Below, piece by piece: positions 8,437 to 18,000 of a stretch of DNA of 32,157 bases. Source of the DNA: an uncultured Clostridia bacterium. GTDB taxonomy: Bacteria; Bacillota; Clostridia; Oscillospirales; Oscillospiraceae. The translations under genes and the position numbers were made by a program. Below the pieces are notes generated by a model, which was not told where the DNA came from, did no database searches, and worked only from the letters and a program-made list of their open reading frames with translations. The stretch covers positions 1-32,157 of the forward strand of contig CANBCW010000026.1 of NCBI GenBank assembly GCA_947367115.1, read 5' to 3'. Every line of letters starts with the position of its first letter. Position 1 is the first letter of the stretch.

Positions 8437-8534
8437 AGTCATCACTCCTTTGCCAATATGATACCCATGCGCACAACGGAATGCAACAAAAAGTTTCTCC
8501 TTTCACCCTAAAAAGCTGTAGCAGGACTTGCATT

Positions 8535-9239
8535 CTATTCCTCCAGCATCCGGTAGCCTACACCCAGTTCATTGATAATGTAACGGTTATCTCCCGGTTT
8601 GGAGCCCAGCTTTTTGCGGATGTTTGCCATGTTCACCTGAAGCTTTTTAACGCTGCCGTCGTCCATGCTGCCCCAGATGAAGCGGATGATTGCCGTATAG
8701 GTCAGCACCTTGCCGGTATGCTCCGACAGCATGGCAAGGATATTGTATTCCGTCTGGGTCAGTTTGATCTCATCCCCACCCACAGTCACCTGCCGCCGGT
8801 CATAGTCAATGGTCAGATCGTGAAGCGTAAACTTCCCGCCGGGAACAGCCAGCATATCACTGCCCAGCCGCCGGGTGCGCAGTGCCGCCCGAACCCGAGC
8901 CAGCAGTTCCGCAATCCCAAAGGGCTTGGTCACATAGTCGTTGGCGCCCAAATCCAACGCCTCCACCTTGTCCGACTCCATTGTGCGGGCAGACAACACG
9001 ATGATCGGAATGGCACTGTCCTTGCGCACCACCCGGATAAATTCCAATCCATCCTGATCCGGAAGACCCAGATCCAGAATCACCAGATCCGGGGTGTGGG
9101 ATGCAAACATCATCACGCCGGTCTTGCAGGTCGCCGCCACCAGAACATGATAGTCATTGGCCTCCAGCGTGGTCTTAACAAAGCTGCTGATATTATGCTC
9201 GTCTTCAATGACAAGGATCTTATATTTGTTATTATTCAT
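8535..9239 (-). CDS. OmpR/KdpE-family response regulator
   Basis: A 234-residue DNA-binding response regulator. The receiver domain (about residues 6-120) has the acidic pair in VIEDEHN, the phosphoacceptor Asp56 in LVILDLGLP, and the KPFG lysine. The C-terminal winged helix (about 135-232) includes LTQTEYNILAMLSEHTGKVL and RYIINELGVGYRML. The second of two tandem ATG codons (9239) is chosen because GGAGG (9250-9246) is 6 nt from it and only 3 nt from the first. The gene overlaps the kinase stop at 9232-9234, so the pair is translationally coupled. It resembles KdpE, but no kdp potassium-pump genes are in the window. Confidence 0.88.
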   Translation of the reverse strand: MNNNKYKILVIEDEHNISSFVKTTLEANDYHVLVAATCKTGVMMFASHTPDLVILDLGLPDQDGLEFIRVVRKDSAIPIIVLSARTMESDKVEALDLGANDYVTKPFGIAELLARVRAALRTRRLGSDMLAVPGGKFTLHDLTIDYDRRQVTVGGDEIKLTQTEYNILAMLSEHTGKVLTYTAIIRFIWGSMDDGSVKKLQVNMANIRKKLGSKPGDNRYIINELGVGYRMLEE

Positions 9240-10290
9240 CATCGTCCTCCAGCTCCAGAGCAAAGTGGAAGCACGCGCCGCCCTCTGTCCGGTTCTTTGC
9301 ATGAATCTCGCTGCCATGGGCTTTTATGATGGCTGCACAAACTGTCAGTCCAATTCCCATGTTGCTGCGGCTGCCGTCAGCAGGCGTATCCGTCCGATCC
9401 AGATATCCGGTAAACAGATCCTTCAGCCGGTCGGGTTGAATGCCGCACCCATCGTCCATGATATAAAAATGTGCTTTTCCATCGGCACAGCATACCTGAA
9501 GTGTCAGTTCTGTCATCCCCTTGGCGTGATCCACCGCGTTTTCCAGAATATTCACCAGCACCTGCTCAATGAGCATGGCATCCATTGGAATGCTGATGAA
9601 ATCCTCCGGGATCTCCACCTGCACTTTTGTATCCGGGCAGCGCTTGCGGAATTTCACAAGAACCGTGTCGATAAGCTCCTCCAGCACCGTAGGTGTCTTG
9701 ACCACCTGAACCTTCTCTGCGTCGATGCGGGTAACGGACAGAAGATTCTCTACCATCCGGATCAGCCACTGGGCATCCTCCCGGACTTCCCCCAGCAGCT
9801 TCAGGCGCTGCTCCTTTGAAAGTGATTCATAATTCTCAATCACCGTAGAGCTGGCACCATAGATCGAGGTCAAGGGCGTGCGCAGATCGTGGGAAACCGC
9901 CCGCAGCAAATTGGCGCGCATGCGCTCCTTATCGCTTTCCGCCTTGATCTTTTCCTGTACTTTGATCTTGGTGGTCAGCGTCCCGGTCATGATGGCAACG
10001 ATCAGCATGACCACCGCAGAGGCAATGCACTCCGGTGAGATCAGATCGATGGCATAATAGGGGTAGGTGAAGGCGTAGTTCACAGCCAAAACGCTGAGCA
10101 GCGACGCGGTAATGCCCCAAAAATACCCCTGTGTTTTCAGCGAGACCAGAAACACGCCCAGCACGAACGTCATAGGGATCAGACTTTGGGTGTCAAACAG
10201 AGTCTGCGCCAATACATTGGCAGAAAAGGTCACAGCCAGCGTCAGTATGGTAAATATTCCATCCATCAGTTGCAATTTCTGACTTTTCAT
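9232..10290 (-). CDS. KdpD-like sensor histidine kinase lacking the N-terminal KdpD sensor region
   Basis: A 352-residue membrane kinase. Four hydrophobic segments (about residues 10-105) match the DUF4118 four-helix region of KdpD. A HisKA domain follows with His134 in RAVSHDLRTPLTSIYG. The ATPase domain has N-box NILENAVDHA, G1 DDGCGIQPDRL, F-box LFTGY and G2 NMGIGLTV. Full-length KdpD proteins carry about 400 extra N-terminal residues (KdpD and UspA-like domains) that are absent here, so the stimulus is unclear. AGGAG about 9 nt upstream supports the start. It is co-transcribed with the response regulator. Confidence 0.85.
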   Translation of the reverse strand: MKSQKLQLMDGIFTILTLAVTFSANVLAQTLFDTQSLIPMTFVLGVFLVSLKTQGYFWGITASLLSVLAVNYAFTYPYYAIDLISPECIASAVVMLIVAIMTGTLTTKIKVQEKIKAESDKERMRANLLRAVSHDLRTPLTSIYGASSTVIENYESLSKEQRLKLLGEVREDAQWLIRMVENLLSVTRIDAEKVQVVKTPTVLEELIDTVLVKFRKRCPDTKVQVEIPEDFISIPMDAMLIEQVLVNILENAVDHAKGMTELTLQVCCADGKAHFYIMDDGCGIQPDRLKDLFTGYLDRTDTPADGSRSNMGIGLTVCAAIIKAHGSEIHAKNRTEGGACFHFALELEDDDE

Positions 10291-10318
10291 AACAAAAGCT
10301 CCTACTTTTCGTCTTTTT

Positions 10319-10351
10319 ATTATACCAGTGTATCGGTAAAGATTTGGTAAA
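10319..10351 (-). promoter_or_regulatory. Promoter -10 and tandem TTTACC repeats upstream of the two-component genes
   Basis: On the minus strand, TATAAT (10324-10319) lies about 29 bp before the kinase start, with no convincing -35 box. Immediately upstream TTTACC occurs twice (10351-10346 and 10340-10335) at exactly 11-bp spacing. One helical turn between direct half-sites is the usual geometry of OmpR/KdpE-family binding sites. A weak -35 plus such repeats suggests autoactivation by the encoded regulator. That is inferred from layout only. Confidence 0.55.
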
Positions 10352-10409
10352 TCTTCGCATAGTATAGCCCACCTTCCTGCGTTCCGTCAACTGTTTTGAA
10401 ATGCACAAT

Positions 10410-10436
10410 GGGCCTGCCGCGCAGTGCGGCAGGCCC
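10410..10436. terminator. Terminator hairpin after the GH65 gene
   Basis: A perfect 11-bp GC-rich inverted repeat (GGGCCTGCCGC with GCGGCAGGCCC) with a 5-nt loop lies 8 bp beyond the GH65 stop. The downstream T content is modest on the minus strand (ATTGTGCATTT). It probably ends the long carbohydrate operon before the two-component genes. Confidence 0.65.
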
Positions 10437-10444
10437 TTGCCTGT

Positions 10445-12724
10445 TCAGATATTCCAGTGAAGCTCTCCTTCACCGGTCAGGATTCCCTGTTCTGTCAGAA
10501 CGGTGATCTTCCGGTCTCCACGCAGAACCCGGAGCGTCACGTCGCGGTGGGTCACAGTCAATTCCAGATTGCTGCCCCGCCACCAGATGCGCGCGGTGGC
10601 GCTCTCCCAGGACTTTGGGAGATTCGGCACAATTCGCAGCTTATCGCCGCACAGGCGTACACCGCAGAAGCCCAGCACGCAGCACTGCCACACACCACCC
10701 AAGGACGCAGCGTGGATGCCTTCATCGCTGGATTTCATATTGGAGCCGAGATCGATGGCTCTGGCTCGCTCAAAGAGGGCATATGCCTGCTCTTCCTCGC
10801 CGCAGTCCGCCGCCAGCATGGAGTAGGCACACAGGCTCAGGGAGGACTCATGGACGCAGAATGGTTCATAGTAACGGAAGCTGGCCTTCTTGACCTCCAG
10901 CGGGAACAGCTCCTCCCGCAGCAGGAACAAGTTCATCACATCCGCCTGCTTGGAGACCTTTAATCTGGTATAAGTAGGATAAGGATAATCCTTACGCAGC
11001 TTCTTCTCCCCCGCCCGATAAATGGTCAGGTCGATTTCCGGCAGCGTCATAAAGTCATCATCCTGCGGCAAGATATTCTTTTCATCCGCCACAGGCAGCT
11101 TGAGCTTTTCCGCGCCTTCCCGCCAGCCCTGCTCCCGCTTGTCCAAATTGAGCTTCCGATTCAGCCGCTCGTAATCCTGGGGGTACTCTTTTCGCAGCCG
11201 TTCCTTCCAACGGAGTGCCAGACACAGGTTCAGATGCGCCAAATAGTTGGTGAACGCGTTATTGTTGGCCTCATGGGTAAATTCATCCGGGCCGATGACA
11301 TTGCGGATCTCATAACAGTTCATTTCGGCGCTCCACTCCAGCCGGGAACGCCAGAATTGAGCTGTCTCGAACAGGATCTCACAGCCGCAGCGCCGCATAA
11401 AATCCATATCGTGCGTGATCTCATAATAATAGTGGACACCGTAGGCCACGTCCGCTGTTACATGATACTCATATTTCGCGAAGTGCGCATCGGGGCAAAC
11501 ATCTCCATCTGTGATCCATGCGGCCTCCCAAGGGTACATAGCCCCTTCGTAACCGCTTTCCCGCGCCTTTTCCCGCGCCGCATTCAGACAGTGATAGCGG
11601 TACTCGACCAGCGATTTGGCGCCCTTCGGATCCGTCCAGACGAAATAAGGGAGCATATACACCTCCGTATCCCAGAAGGTGTGACCGAAATAGCCCTTGC
11701 CGGACAGCCCCTTTGCACCGATATTCATGCGGTTGTCGTGAAGCGGTGCCATGATGGTCAGGTGGTACACCGCGAAGCGGTACGCCAACTGATCCGCGTC
11801 GGCATTGCCGGTAATGGTAATGTCCCGCTCCTGCCACAGCCTCGCCCAGCGCTCCCGGGACGAAGCAAACGCAGAATCAAAGCTGAGGCTTCGGATTTGG
11901 CGCATCTCCTCCTGCTCCCGGTGCAGCAGCACCTCCCGATCCCATTCCTCGCCGTCCGGACGGAAATCGTTGTCTCTGGTGGTTGCGATCCGGCACAGCT
12001 TTTCCAGCACCAGCTCATCACCGGTGGTCAGCGTGCTCGCATAACCGGACAAAATCCGATCCGGCAGGAGTTGGGGCTTTGGTGTCACCCGCGCACCGTT
12101 CAACTGGGCGCTGACCCAGGCGCTTGTGACGAAGGTGATGCCGCTTTCGTGGGTCGTCTCCGCGTATTGCAGCAGTTCCCCCTCTAACCGGCCCTCCATG
12201 TCTAGGAAGTGGGGTTCACCGTAGCGCTCCCCGCCCTGGATTCCGGTCTCCAGACAAAGCTCCGTCTGCCCCTCCAGCACCTTGACCGTAACCTTCTGAC
12301 CCAGAAGATGCCGGTCAGCTAACGACACAAACCGCTGGGAGCGGAACCAGAGCCGCAGTCCCACCCGGGGACTCCACTCAAACTCCCGCGTCAACAAGCC
12401 GTCCCGCAGATCCAGCCGCCGTTCATAGCGGCAGTGGTTATCCTCGTCCAGCGCCAGGCCGATGCCATCCGCCGTCAGATAGACCGCCGTGGTATCCGCC
12501 CCATTCGGCAGCTCCGTGGTATTCTTCTTTTCCATTTTGTCAAAGGTTCCGGCAACCAGGGTGTAGCGGACGGTTTTTTCGTAGCTTTCATCCGTTGCCG
12601 CCCGCACACCCATATAGCCGTTGCCCTGACACATAATTGATTCAAACTTCCGGGGCGCTTCGGGATGGATCTGGGTCTCCCGAAGCAACCAATTCCGGCT
12701 CGAATCTGACAGTTGTTCAGTCAT
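10445..12724 (-). CDS. GH65 glycoside phosphorylase (kojibiose/nigerose/maltose-type)
   Basis: Cytoplasmic GH65 enzymes phosphorolyse alpha-glucosides with inversion, releasing beta-glucose 1-phosphate. The 759-residue, 759-codon frame covers the family layout: N-terminal beta-sandwich with CQGNGYMGVRAATDESY, an (alpha/alpha)6 barrel with GYFGHTFWDTEVYMLPYF and YPWEAAWITDG, and the catalytic general acid Glu481 in VIGPDEFTHEANNNAFTN. KVSKQADVMNLFLL and the C-terminal HESSLSL and DEGIHAASLGG are phosphate- and substrate-site regions. The GIHAAS form resembles kojibiose- or nigerose-type enzymes more than maltose or trehalose phosphorylases, but acceptor specificity cannot be read reliably. There is no signal peptide. 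It lies 17 bp after the SGNH-EEP gene and is the last gene of the operon. The beta-phosphoglucomutase at 28468 fits its product. Confidence 0.9.
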   Translation of the reverse strand: MTEQLSDSSRNWLLRETQIHPEAPRKFESIMCQGNGYMGVRAATDESYEKTVRYTLVAGTFDKMEKKNTTELPNGADTTAVYLTADGIGLALDEDNHCRYERRLDLRDGLLTREFEWSPRVGLRLWFRSQRFVSLADRHLLGQKVTVKVLEGQTELCLETGIQGGERYGEPHFLDMEGRLEGELLQYAETTHESGITFVTSAWVSAQLNGARVTPKPQLLPDRILSGYASTLTTGDELVLEKLCRIATTRDNDFRPDGEEWDREVLLHREQEEMRQIRSLSFDSAFASSRERWARLWQERDITITGNADADQLAYRFAVYHLTIMAPLHDNRMNIGAKGLSGKGYFGHTFWDTEVYMLPYFVWTDPKGAKSLVEYRYHCLNAAREKARESGYEGAMYPWEAAWITDGDVCPDAHFAKYEYHVTADVAYGVHYYYEITHDMDFMRRCGCEILFETAQFWRSRLEWSAEMNCYEIRNVIGPDEFTHEANNNAFTNYLAHLNLCLALRWKERLRKEYPQDYERLNRKLNLDKREQGWREGAEKLKLPVADEKNILPQDDDFMTLPEIDLTIYRAGEKKLRKDYPYPTYTRLKVSKQADVMNLFLLREELFPLEVKKASFRYYEPFCVHESSLSLCAYSMLAADCGEEEQAYALFERARAIDLGSNMKSSDEGIHAASLGGVWQCCVLGFCGVRLCGDKLRIVPNLPKSWESATARIWWRGSNLELTVTHRDVTLRVLRGDRKITVLTEQGILTGEGELHWNI

Positions 12725-12741
12725 GGGGAAGTTCCTTTTGT

Positions 12742-15015
12742 TTAGTATTTGATCTCCGCGATGATGGGACAGTGGTCGGAAACGTGGAGGCCTGTGTTGT
12801 CAGGATCCCAGTCAGATACCACGGTAAATACCTCCGCGGCCACACCCTCGGAGACAAACAGATAGTCACCGAAGCCGTACTTGCCTTCCACCCGGTTCCA
12901 GTTGTTGAAGGAACCGCTGGTCGTGGTGGTCTGAGCCACATAGCGGACATCCAGCAAGCCGTTGCCCACCACGGTGTAGTAAGTCACGGTATTGGGCTGC
13001 ATATTCCAGTCGCCGCCGATAACCGCCGCCGCTTCACCATGCTTGGCGCGGATCTTGTCCAGCTCGTTGACAACGAGCCGGTTGGTCAGATCTCGTGCGG
13101 TCTGATCCTTGGGATCGCCGTGGACGTTCATAACCACCAGCTTGCCGCCGCTCTGCTTATCCTGCAGAACCACCCAGTTGATGCAGCGGGGATAATCGCT
13201 GACAATGCCATTGTCGGCTGTCAGGATATAGCCGCTGTCCACCAGCTCATACCGGTCGGTCTTCCAGAAGATCGGAGCCGCCTCGTCATTACCGCTCATG
13301 GAATCCACCGCAACGCCCTGCTTATGGGAGTAGCCGTAGAAGCTGTAACCGGTCAGGTTTGCTTTCAGCAGCTCCATCCAATCGGGGCTGACCTCCTGGA
13401 ACATGAGGATGTCGGAAGCGTTTTCATTGATCAGGCTCAGTACTTTGTCGGTTCTGTTGGAAATCCCCTCATAAACCGGGTTCCAGAACACATTGTAGCT
13501 CATGACCTCCGCGGAAGAGCCGGTCTGCTTGTCTTCATCCAGCTTCCCATCCAGACCTGCCATCCAATTGGCAACGATGGTGTACATGCTGTCATAACCG
13601 GCGGAGCTGGGATGCAGGCCGTCATCGAACTCCACGCTGAAGCCGGGACGGTTGTAAAGATCCAGATATTCGATGCCCCAATCCTCGCAGATGGCGATGG
13701 CCATATCTACATAGGGCTTCTGATCCACGGTGCGCTCAGTCTGGAAGTTGACGATGAAGCCAAGGATGGCATCAGGGTTCTGAACACGAGCCTGATAGAA
13801 CAGCAGTTCCAGGCCGCCGGCGTAGGTGGTCACATCTGCCTTGGCAGGATCAAAGCTGTCCTTGCCCTGCATGATACCGACGGCAACCTTCTCGCTGGCA
13901 TCATTGAATAGGCCGTGCATGATGACATAGTTATAGGTAGTACCCTGCGTCTTGATCAGGTTATTGTAAATGTAGTGAGCCTCGCTGTTGCTCTCCTGCC
14001 GTGCGGTGGAGATACAGGCACCGGAGACACCGTTGTTGGTCACGTTCATGCCGGTATAGTAGCCGATGCGTCCGGCCCAGCCGCCGCAGGCGTAGATATT
14101 GGCTCGGTCTCTCGCGCCGAAGGTGATGGAATCACCCAGGAACAGCGCTGTTTTGCCGCTGAGGGCTTCCACGGTAGACTCCAGAGGACGCACCACGCCG
14201 TACTTCAGGATAAAGCTTTCAACGATCACGTCATCAGAGACCTCCTCACCGGCCTTGGCATGATAGCAGTTGTAATACTGCTCATACTTGGCATCGTAGC
14301 TGATCCGGATATAGGACGCGTCCGCGGGAACCGTGTAGCAGTAAATGCCGAATTCGCCGCCGAAGCTCTCCACCAGGCGCAGATCCTTGGATGCCATGGT
14401 TCCGTTGGGGCTGCCGTCCTCGTCATAGACAATGCCGCTCAGTGCGCTTTCCTCGGTAACAGCGCCGAAGTACAGCTTGTCACCTGCGGTGACCTCGTAG
14501 AAGTTGTTCTGACCCACGAATTCCTCGGTTTCTACACCCAACTGGCTCCAATAGGCCATAAAATTGACAGCGGTGATCTCGGTCTTGGAGATCACATAAA
14601 CGGACTTCACAGCCGCAGGAGCAGAGAACACCAGGCTCTCAACGCCCTCCGGAACGGTGTAGCTGTAGATCACCTTCTCATTGCCGAAGGTGTCTGCCAC
14701 CTCAAGATCCTTGCCCCGGATCTTATCGGTGACCGCGTTCCCATCCCCATTGAAGCCAACCAGCTGAAAATACTGGGTCACATCACAGGGGCCGAACCAC
14801 ACTGTTTCGCCGGAAGTAACGCTGACCGGCTGGGAAGATACGAAATCATCAGTCAAAATCTGCCCTTCGTCAGAGGTGTACCCCGCAAAGCCCTCTTTGA
14901 AGAGGTTGTCAAAGGGCAGGTCGGAGGCCATGGAGCTCAGAGCGATGGCTGCGATCAAACCAGCCAGCAGCGCCACCGTCAAAGCAACGATCAACACTTT
15001 TTTGGTGTTTTTCAT
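12742..15015 (-). CDS. Secreted fusion of an SGNH/GDSL esterase and an EEP-fold phosphodiesterase
   Basis: A 757-residue protein with a signal peptide or anchor (KKVLIVALTVALLAGLIAAIAL). Residues 31-270 hold two tandem ~110-residue beta-rich repeats, each with a V-[TS]-[AS]-G-[ED]-x-[VL]-[WY]-F-G strand and an IY-YTVP strand, of unknown function. Residues 285-490 form an SGNH hydrolase: Ser296 in FLGDSITFG, Gly332, Asn371 in HGLFNDA, and Asp465/His468 in DDGLHPS. Residues 500-757 form an endonuclease/exonuclease/phosphatase domain with Asn508, Glu541, His632, Asp669/Asn671, Asp717 and Asp747-His748 all in place. Both active sites look intact. AGGAGG supports the start. SGNH domains often deacylate glycans, and EEP domains cut phosphodiesters. 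A nuclease role is possible but unlikely in this carbohydrate operon. Confidence 0.85.
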   Translation of the reverse strand: MKNTKKVLIVALTVALLAGLIAAIALSSMASDLPFDNLFKEGFAGYTSDEGQILTDDFVSSQPVSVTSGETVWFGPCDVTQYFQLVGFNGDGNAVTDKIRGKDLEVADTFGNEKVIYSYTVPEGVESLVFSAPAAVKSVYVISKTEITAVNFMAYWSQLGVETEEFVGQNNFYEVTAGDKLYFGAVTEESALSGIVYDEDGSPNGTMASKDLRLVESFGGEFGIYCYTVPADASYIRISYDAKYEQYYNCYHAKAGEEVSDDVIVESFILKYGVVRPLESTVEALSGKTALFLGDSITFGARDRANIYACGGWAGRIGYYTGMNVTNNGVSGACISTARQESNSEAHYIYNNLIKTQGTTYNYVIMHGLFNDASEKVAVGIMQGKDSFDPAKADVTTYAGGLELLFYQARVQNPDAILGFIVNFQTERTVDQKPYVDMAIAICEDWGIEYLDLYNRPGFSVEFDDGLHPSSAGYDSMYTIVANWMAGLDGKLDEDKQTGSSAEVMSYNVFWNPVYEGISNRTDKVLSLINENASDILMFQEVSPDWMELLKANLTGYSFYGYSHKQGVAVDSMSGNDEAAPIFWKTDRYELVDSGYILTADNGIVSDYPRCINWVVLQDKQSGGKLVVMNVHGDPKDQTARDLTNRLVVNELDKIRAKHGEAAAVIGGDWNMQPNTVTYYTVVGNGLLDVRYVAQTTTTSGSFNNWNRVEGKYGFGDYLFVSEGVAAEVFTVVSDWDPDNTGLHVSDHCPIIAEIKY

Positions 15016-15033
15016 GTGTTTTTCCTCCTTGCG

Positions 15034-18000
15034 TTAGTTCGCGTCCTCCGCGGCAGAGGCGCCGGCCTCTGCTGCGGGGAGTTCGTTCTTCACTTCGCCA
15101 ACGCCGCTCTTGACGTTGCCGTGCAAAGCACCCTTGGTGCAGTCGGTGTACCAAAGGGTACCGATGGACAGGTTGCTCTCGGTAATGGCCTTCTGCGCCG
15201 CTACCGCATATTCGGCGCAGCTAACAGCCACCATGTTATCGATCTGAATGGTGGGATTGCCGCTGTTGTTGTAGATCCGCAGGCCATTCTTGCCGCAGTT
15301 CTGAATGATCAGCGTGCCAACCTCAAGGGTGTTCTTATGGTTCATCTGGATCGCCTGAGCCTTGGGAACAGCTTTGATGGAAACGGTGCCGGCCTTGATG
15401 GTGGCATCGCCCTCAAAGAACAGGGCAATGTTGCCGCTGATGTCGGAAATGCTCATTTCACCGGCGGTTACAGAGCCGCCCTTGCTGTAAACGCCGTAGC
15501 CAGCGGTGATCTTGCTCACATCCAGCTTCCCGGTAACGGTGACGGTGCCGGTATTGTTCAGGCCGTTCTTCTTGGGGATGTTGGTGATGATCATGCTGCC
15601 AGCGGTCACCGTACCGGAGTTGCTCAGGCCGTGGTTATTGGTGCCGTCGATGGTGACAGTGCCGGTGATATTGGCGCTGCCGGTAGTCTTGTTTACGTAG
15701 ATGCCATTGCCCGCCACATTTTGAATGGTGACGTTGCCGGCGCCCAGCACAGCGTTCTCATTGGCAACATAGATGCCCTGATTGGTCACATAGGACACGG
15801 TGATATCTCCGGTGATGCTCAGGGTGCTTGCGTCGATGAAAATGCCGTTGTTGATGCCGTAGGGATAGACTTCATTGGTGGAAGCGGAGCCGGTGATGGT
15901 CAGGCTGCCGCTGCCGTCGACGGTGCCGCCCTCAGCAACCACCACGCCCGCGCCGATGGAATTGTTCTTGGCGGTGGTGAACACATTGGTGATGGCAACA
16001 GTGCCCTTCAGAGTCAGCTTTTTCACATTGGTGATGCCGTTGCCCACGTTGGTCATCTGCGCGCCGTCGGAGTCATTGCCCACCGTGACGTACACACCGT
16101 CGATGACCGTGTCTCCCAAGGTCATGGTGTTCTTGTTCTGGATGGCGCTGACATCGGTGCCGGTGATGTTCTTTACGGATGTCAGGCCGGTAACCGTGAA
16201 GGTGCCGGAGTTGTTGATGCCGGGGCCTGCGGTAACGGTATCGATGCTGACAGAACCGGCGGAGAAGGTCTTATTGCTGCCAATACCGCCCTCCACCGCG
16301 TTCTTGACGGACACCGCACCGGTGACGGTGAATTTGCCGCCGTTGTTGAGGCCGTTGCGGGTCACATTGGTAACCGCGATGGAACCAGCGGACAGGGTCT
16401 TGCCATTGTAGATACCATGACCTTTTCCGGTGCCGTTGGAAACGTCGATGCTGCCGGATACCGTCAGGGTACCGCTGTTCTGGATGCCGTTTTCACCGAA
16501 GCCGTCGATGACCAGGCTTGCGGCCTCCACCGTACCGGCGTTGTTCAGCCCGCGCTTGCCGGAATTGGTGATGCGGATGGTGCCGGTGGCGGTCAGCTTG
16601 CTGCCGGACTTCATCTCGATGCCGTTCTTATCGCTGCCGGTGGTGTTTTCGATGGTGACATTGGCAGCGCTGACCGGACCGTTGGTGCTCAGGCCATGAC
16701 CGCCGGTGGTGCCGGTGATGGTGATATCGCCGGTAGCCGTCAGCTTGCCGCTGGCGTTATTGACGTAGATGCCGTTACCTGCGGAGTTCTTGACGGTAAT
16801 ATTGGCGGCGTTGACCACTGCCTTATTGCCATCCAGGTTCAGGCCCTGCTTGCCGGAGGCGCAGCCGTCGATGAGGATGCTGCCCGCGTTGACCGTGCCC
16901 TTGGTACTCAGGCCATGGCCGCCGGTGGTGCCGGTGATGGTAATATCGCCGGTAGCCGTCAGCTTGCCGCTGGCGTTATTGACGTAGATGCCGTTGCCCT
17001 TGCTGTCGATGATGGTGATGTTACTGCCGCCGACCGTGGCGTTGGCATCGGCCACATAGATGCCCTGGTTCTTGGCATCGGATACGAGGATATCGCCCTC
17101 GATCTCCAGCGTACACTTCTGGTTGAAGATGCCGTTGTACAGACCCGCATATTCATCATAGCCCTCCAGGGCGGTCTGGGAACCGATGACCGTGATGCTG
17201 CCGGTGCCGGTGATGCTGCCGCCGTTCTTAATGACCACACCGGAACCGTTGGAGTTCTCAGTCTTATTGTTCTCCGCCTTGTGGAAGAGGTTGCTGATGA
17301 CCACATCGCCGTTGATCTCCAGCGTGGAGTTGCTCTGGATGCCGTTGCCGGAGTTGGAGTTGATGGTGGTGGCATCATACATGCTGATGGTCACATACAC
17401 GCCGTCAATGGTCACATCGCCCAGGGTCATCTTGCCGCCGGACTGGTTGTTGATGGCGTTAATGTTCTGGCCGATGATGTTCCGGATGGTAATGGCAGTA
17501 TCCGCCGCGGCCAGGAAGGAGCCCTTATTGTTGATGGCGTGGCTGCCCGCGTCGTCGATGAGCAGCGTAGTGCCGGAGGTCAGGGTAATGCCATTGACAT
17601 AGGTGCCGCCCTCAGGCCCGTAGATGGAAATGGGGTTCTTGTTGATATCCGTGATGCTGACATCGCCGCTCAGGGTCGCCCAGCTCTGATAGCGGGTGAC
17701 CAGGCCATGATTCGCGCCGTCAATGACCAGATCCGTCACGAACAGCGTTCCCTTGTTGTAGATACCGTTGCCGCCCTTGGCGTTCATGATCACCAGATCA
17801 AGACCGGAATAGGAAGCGGCAGCCGCGTCGTTGGTCAGTGCGGTGGAGTAGATGCCGGAGGTCTCCTTTCTGACGGCATTGCCGTCGCCAGTCACGTCAT
17901 CGTCATAAGCGCCCAGGGTCACATGATCCATCATGGTGATCTTGCCCTGGTTCTTGATGGCGTAGCCTTCTGCTCCGCTGACATTTGCGTTCTTGGTGAT

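Noticed and set aside
8446..8534. Terminator or small RNA between the thioesterase and response-regulator genes
   Set aside because: No stable hairpin with a T-run was found in this 89-bp gap, only a weak possible promoter for the thioesterase.
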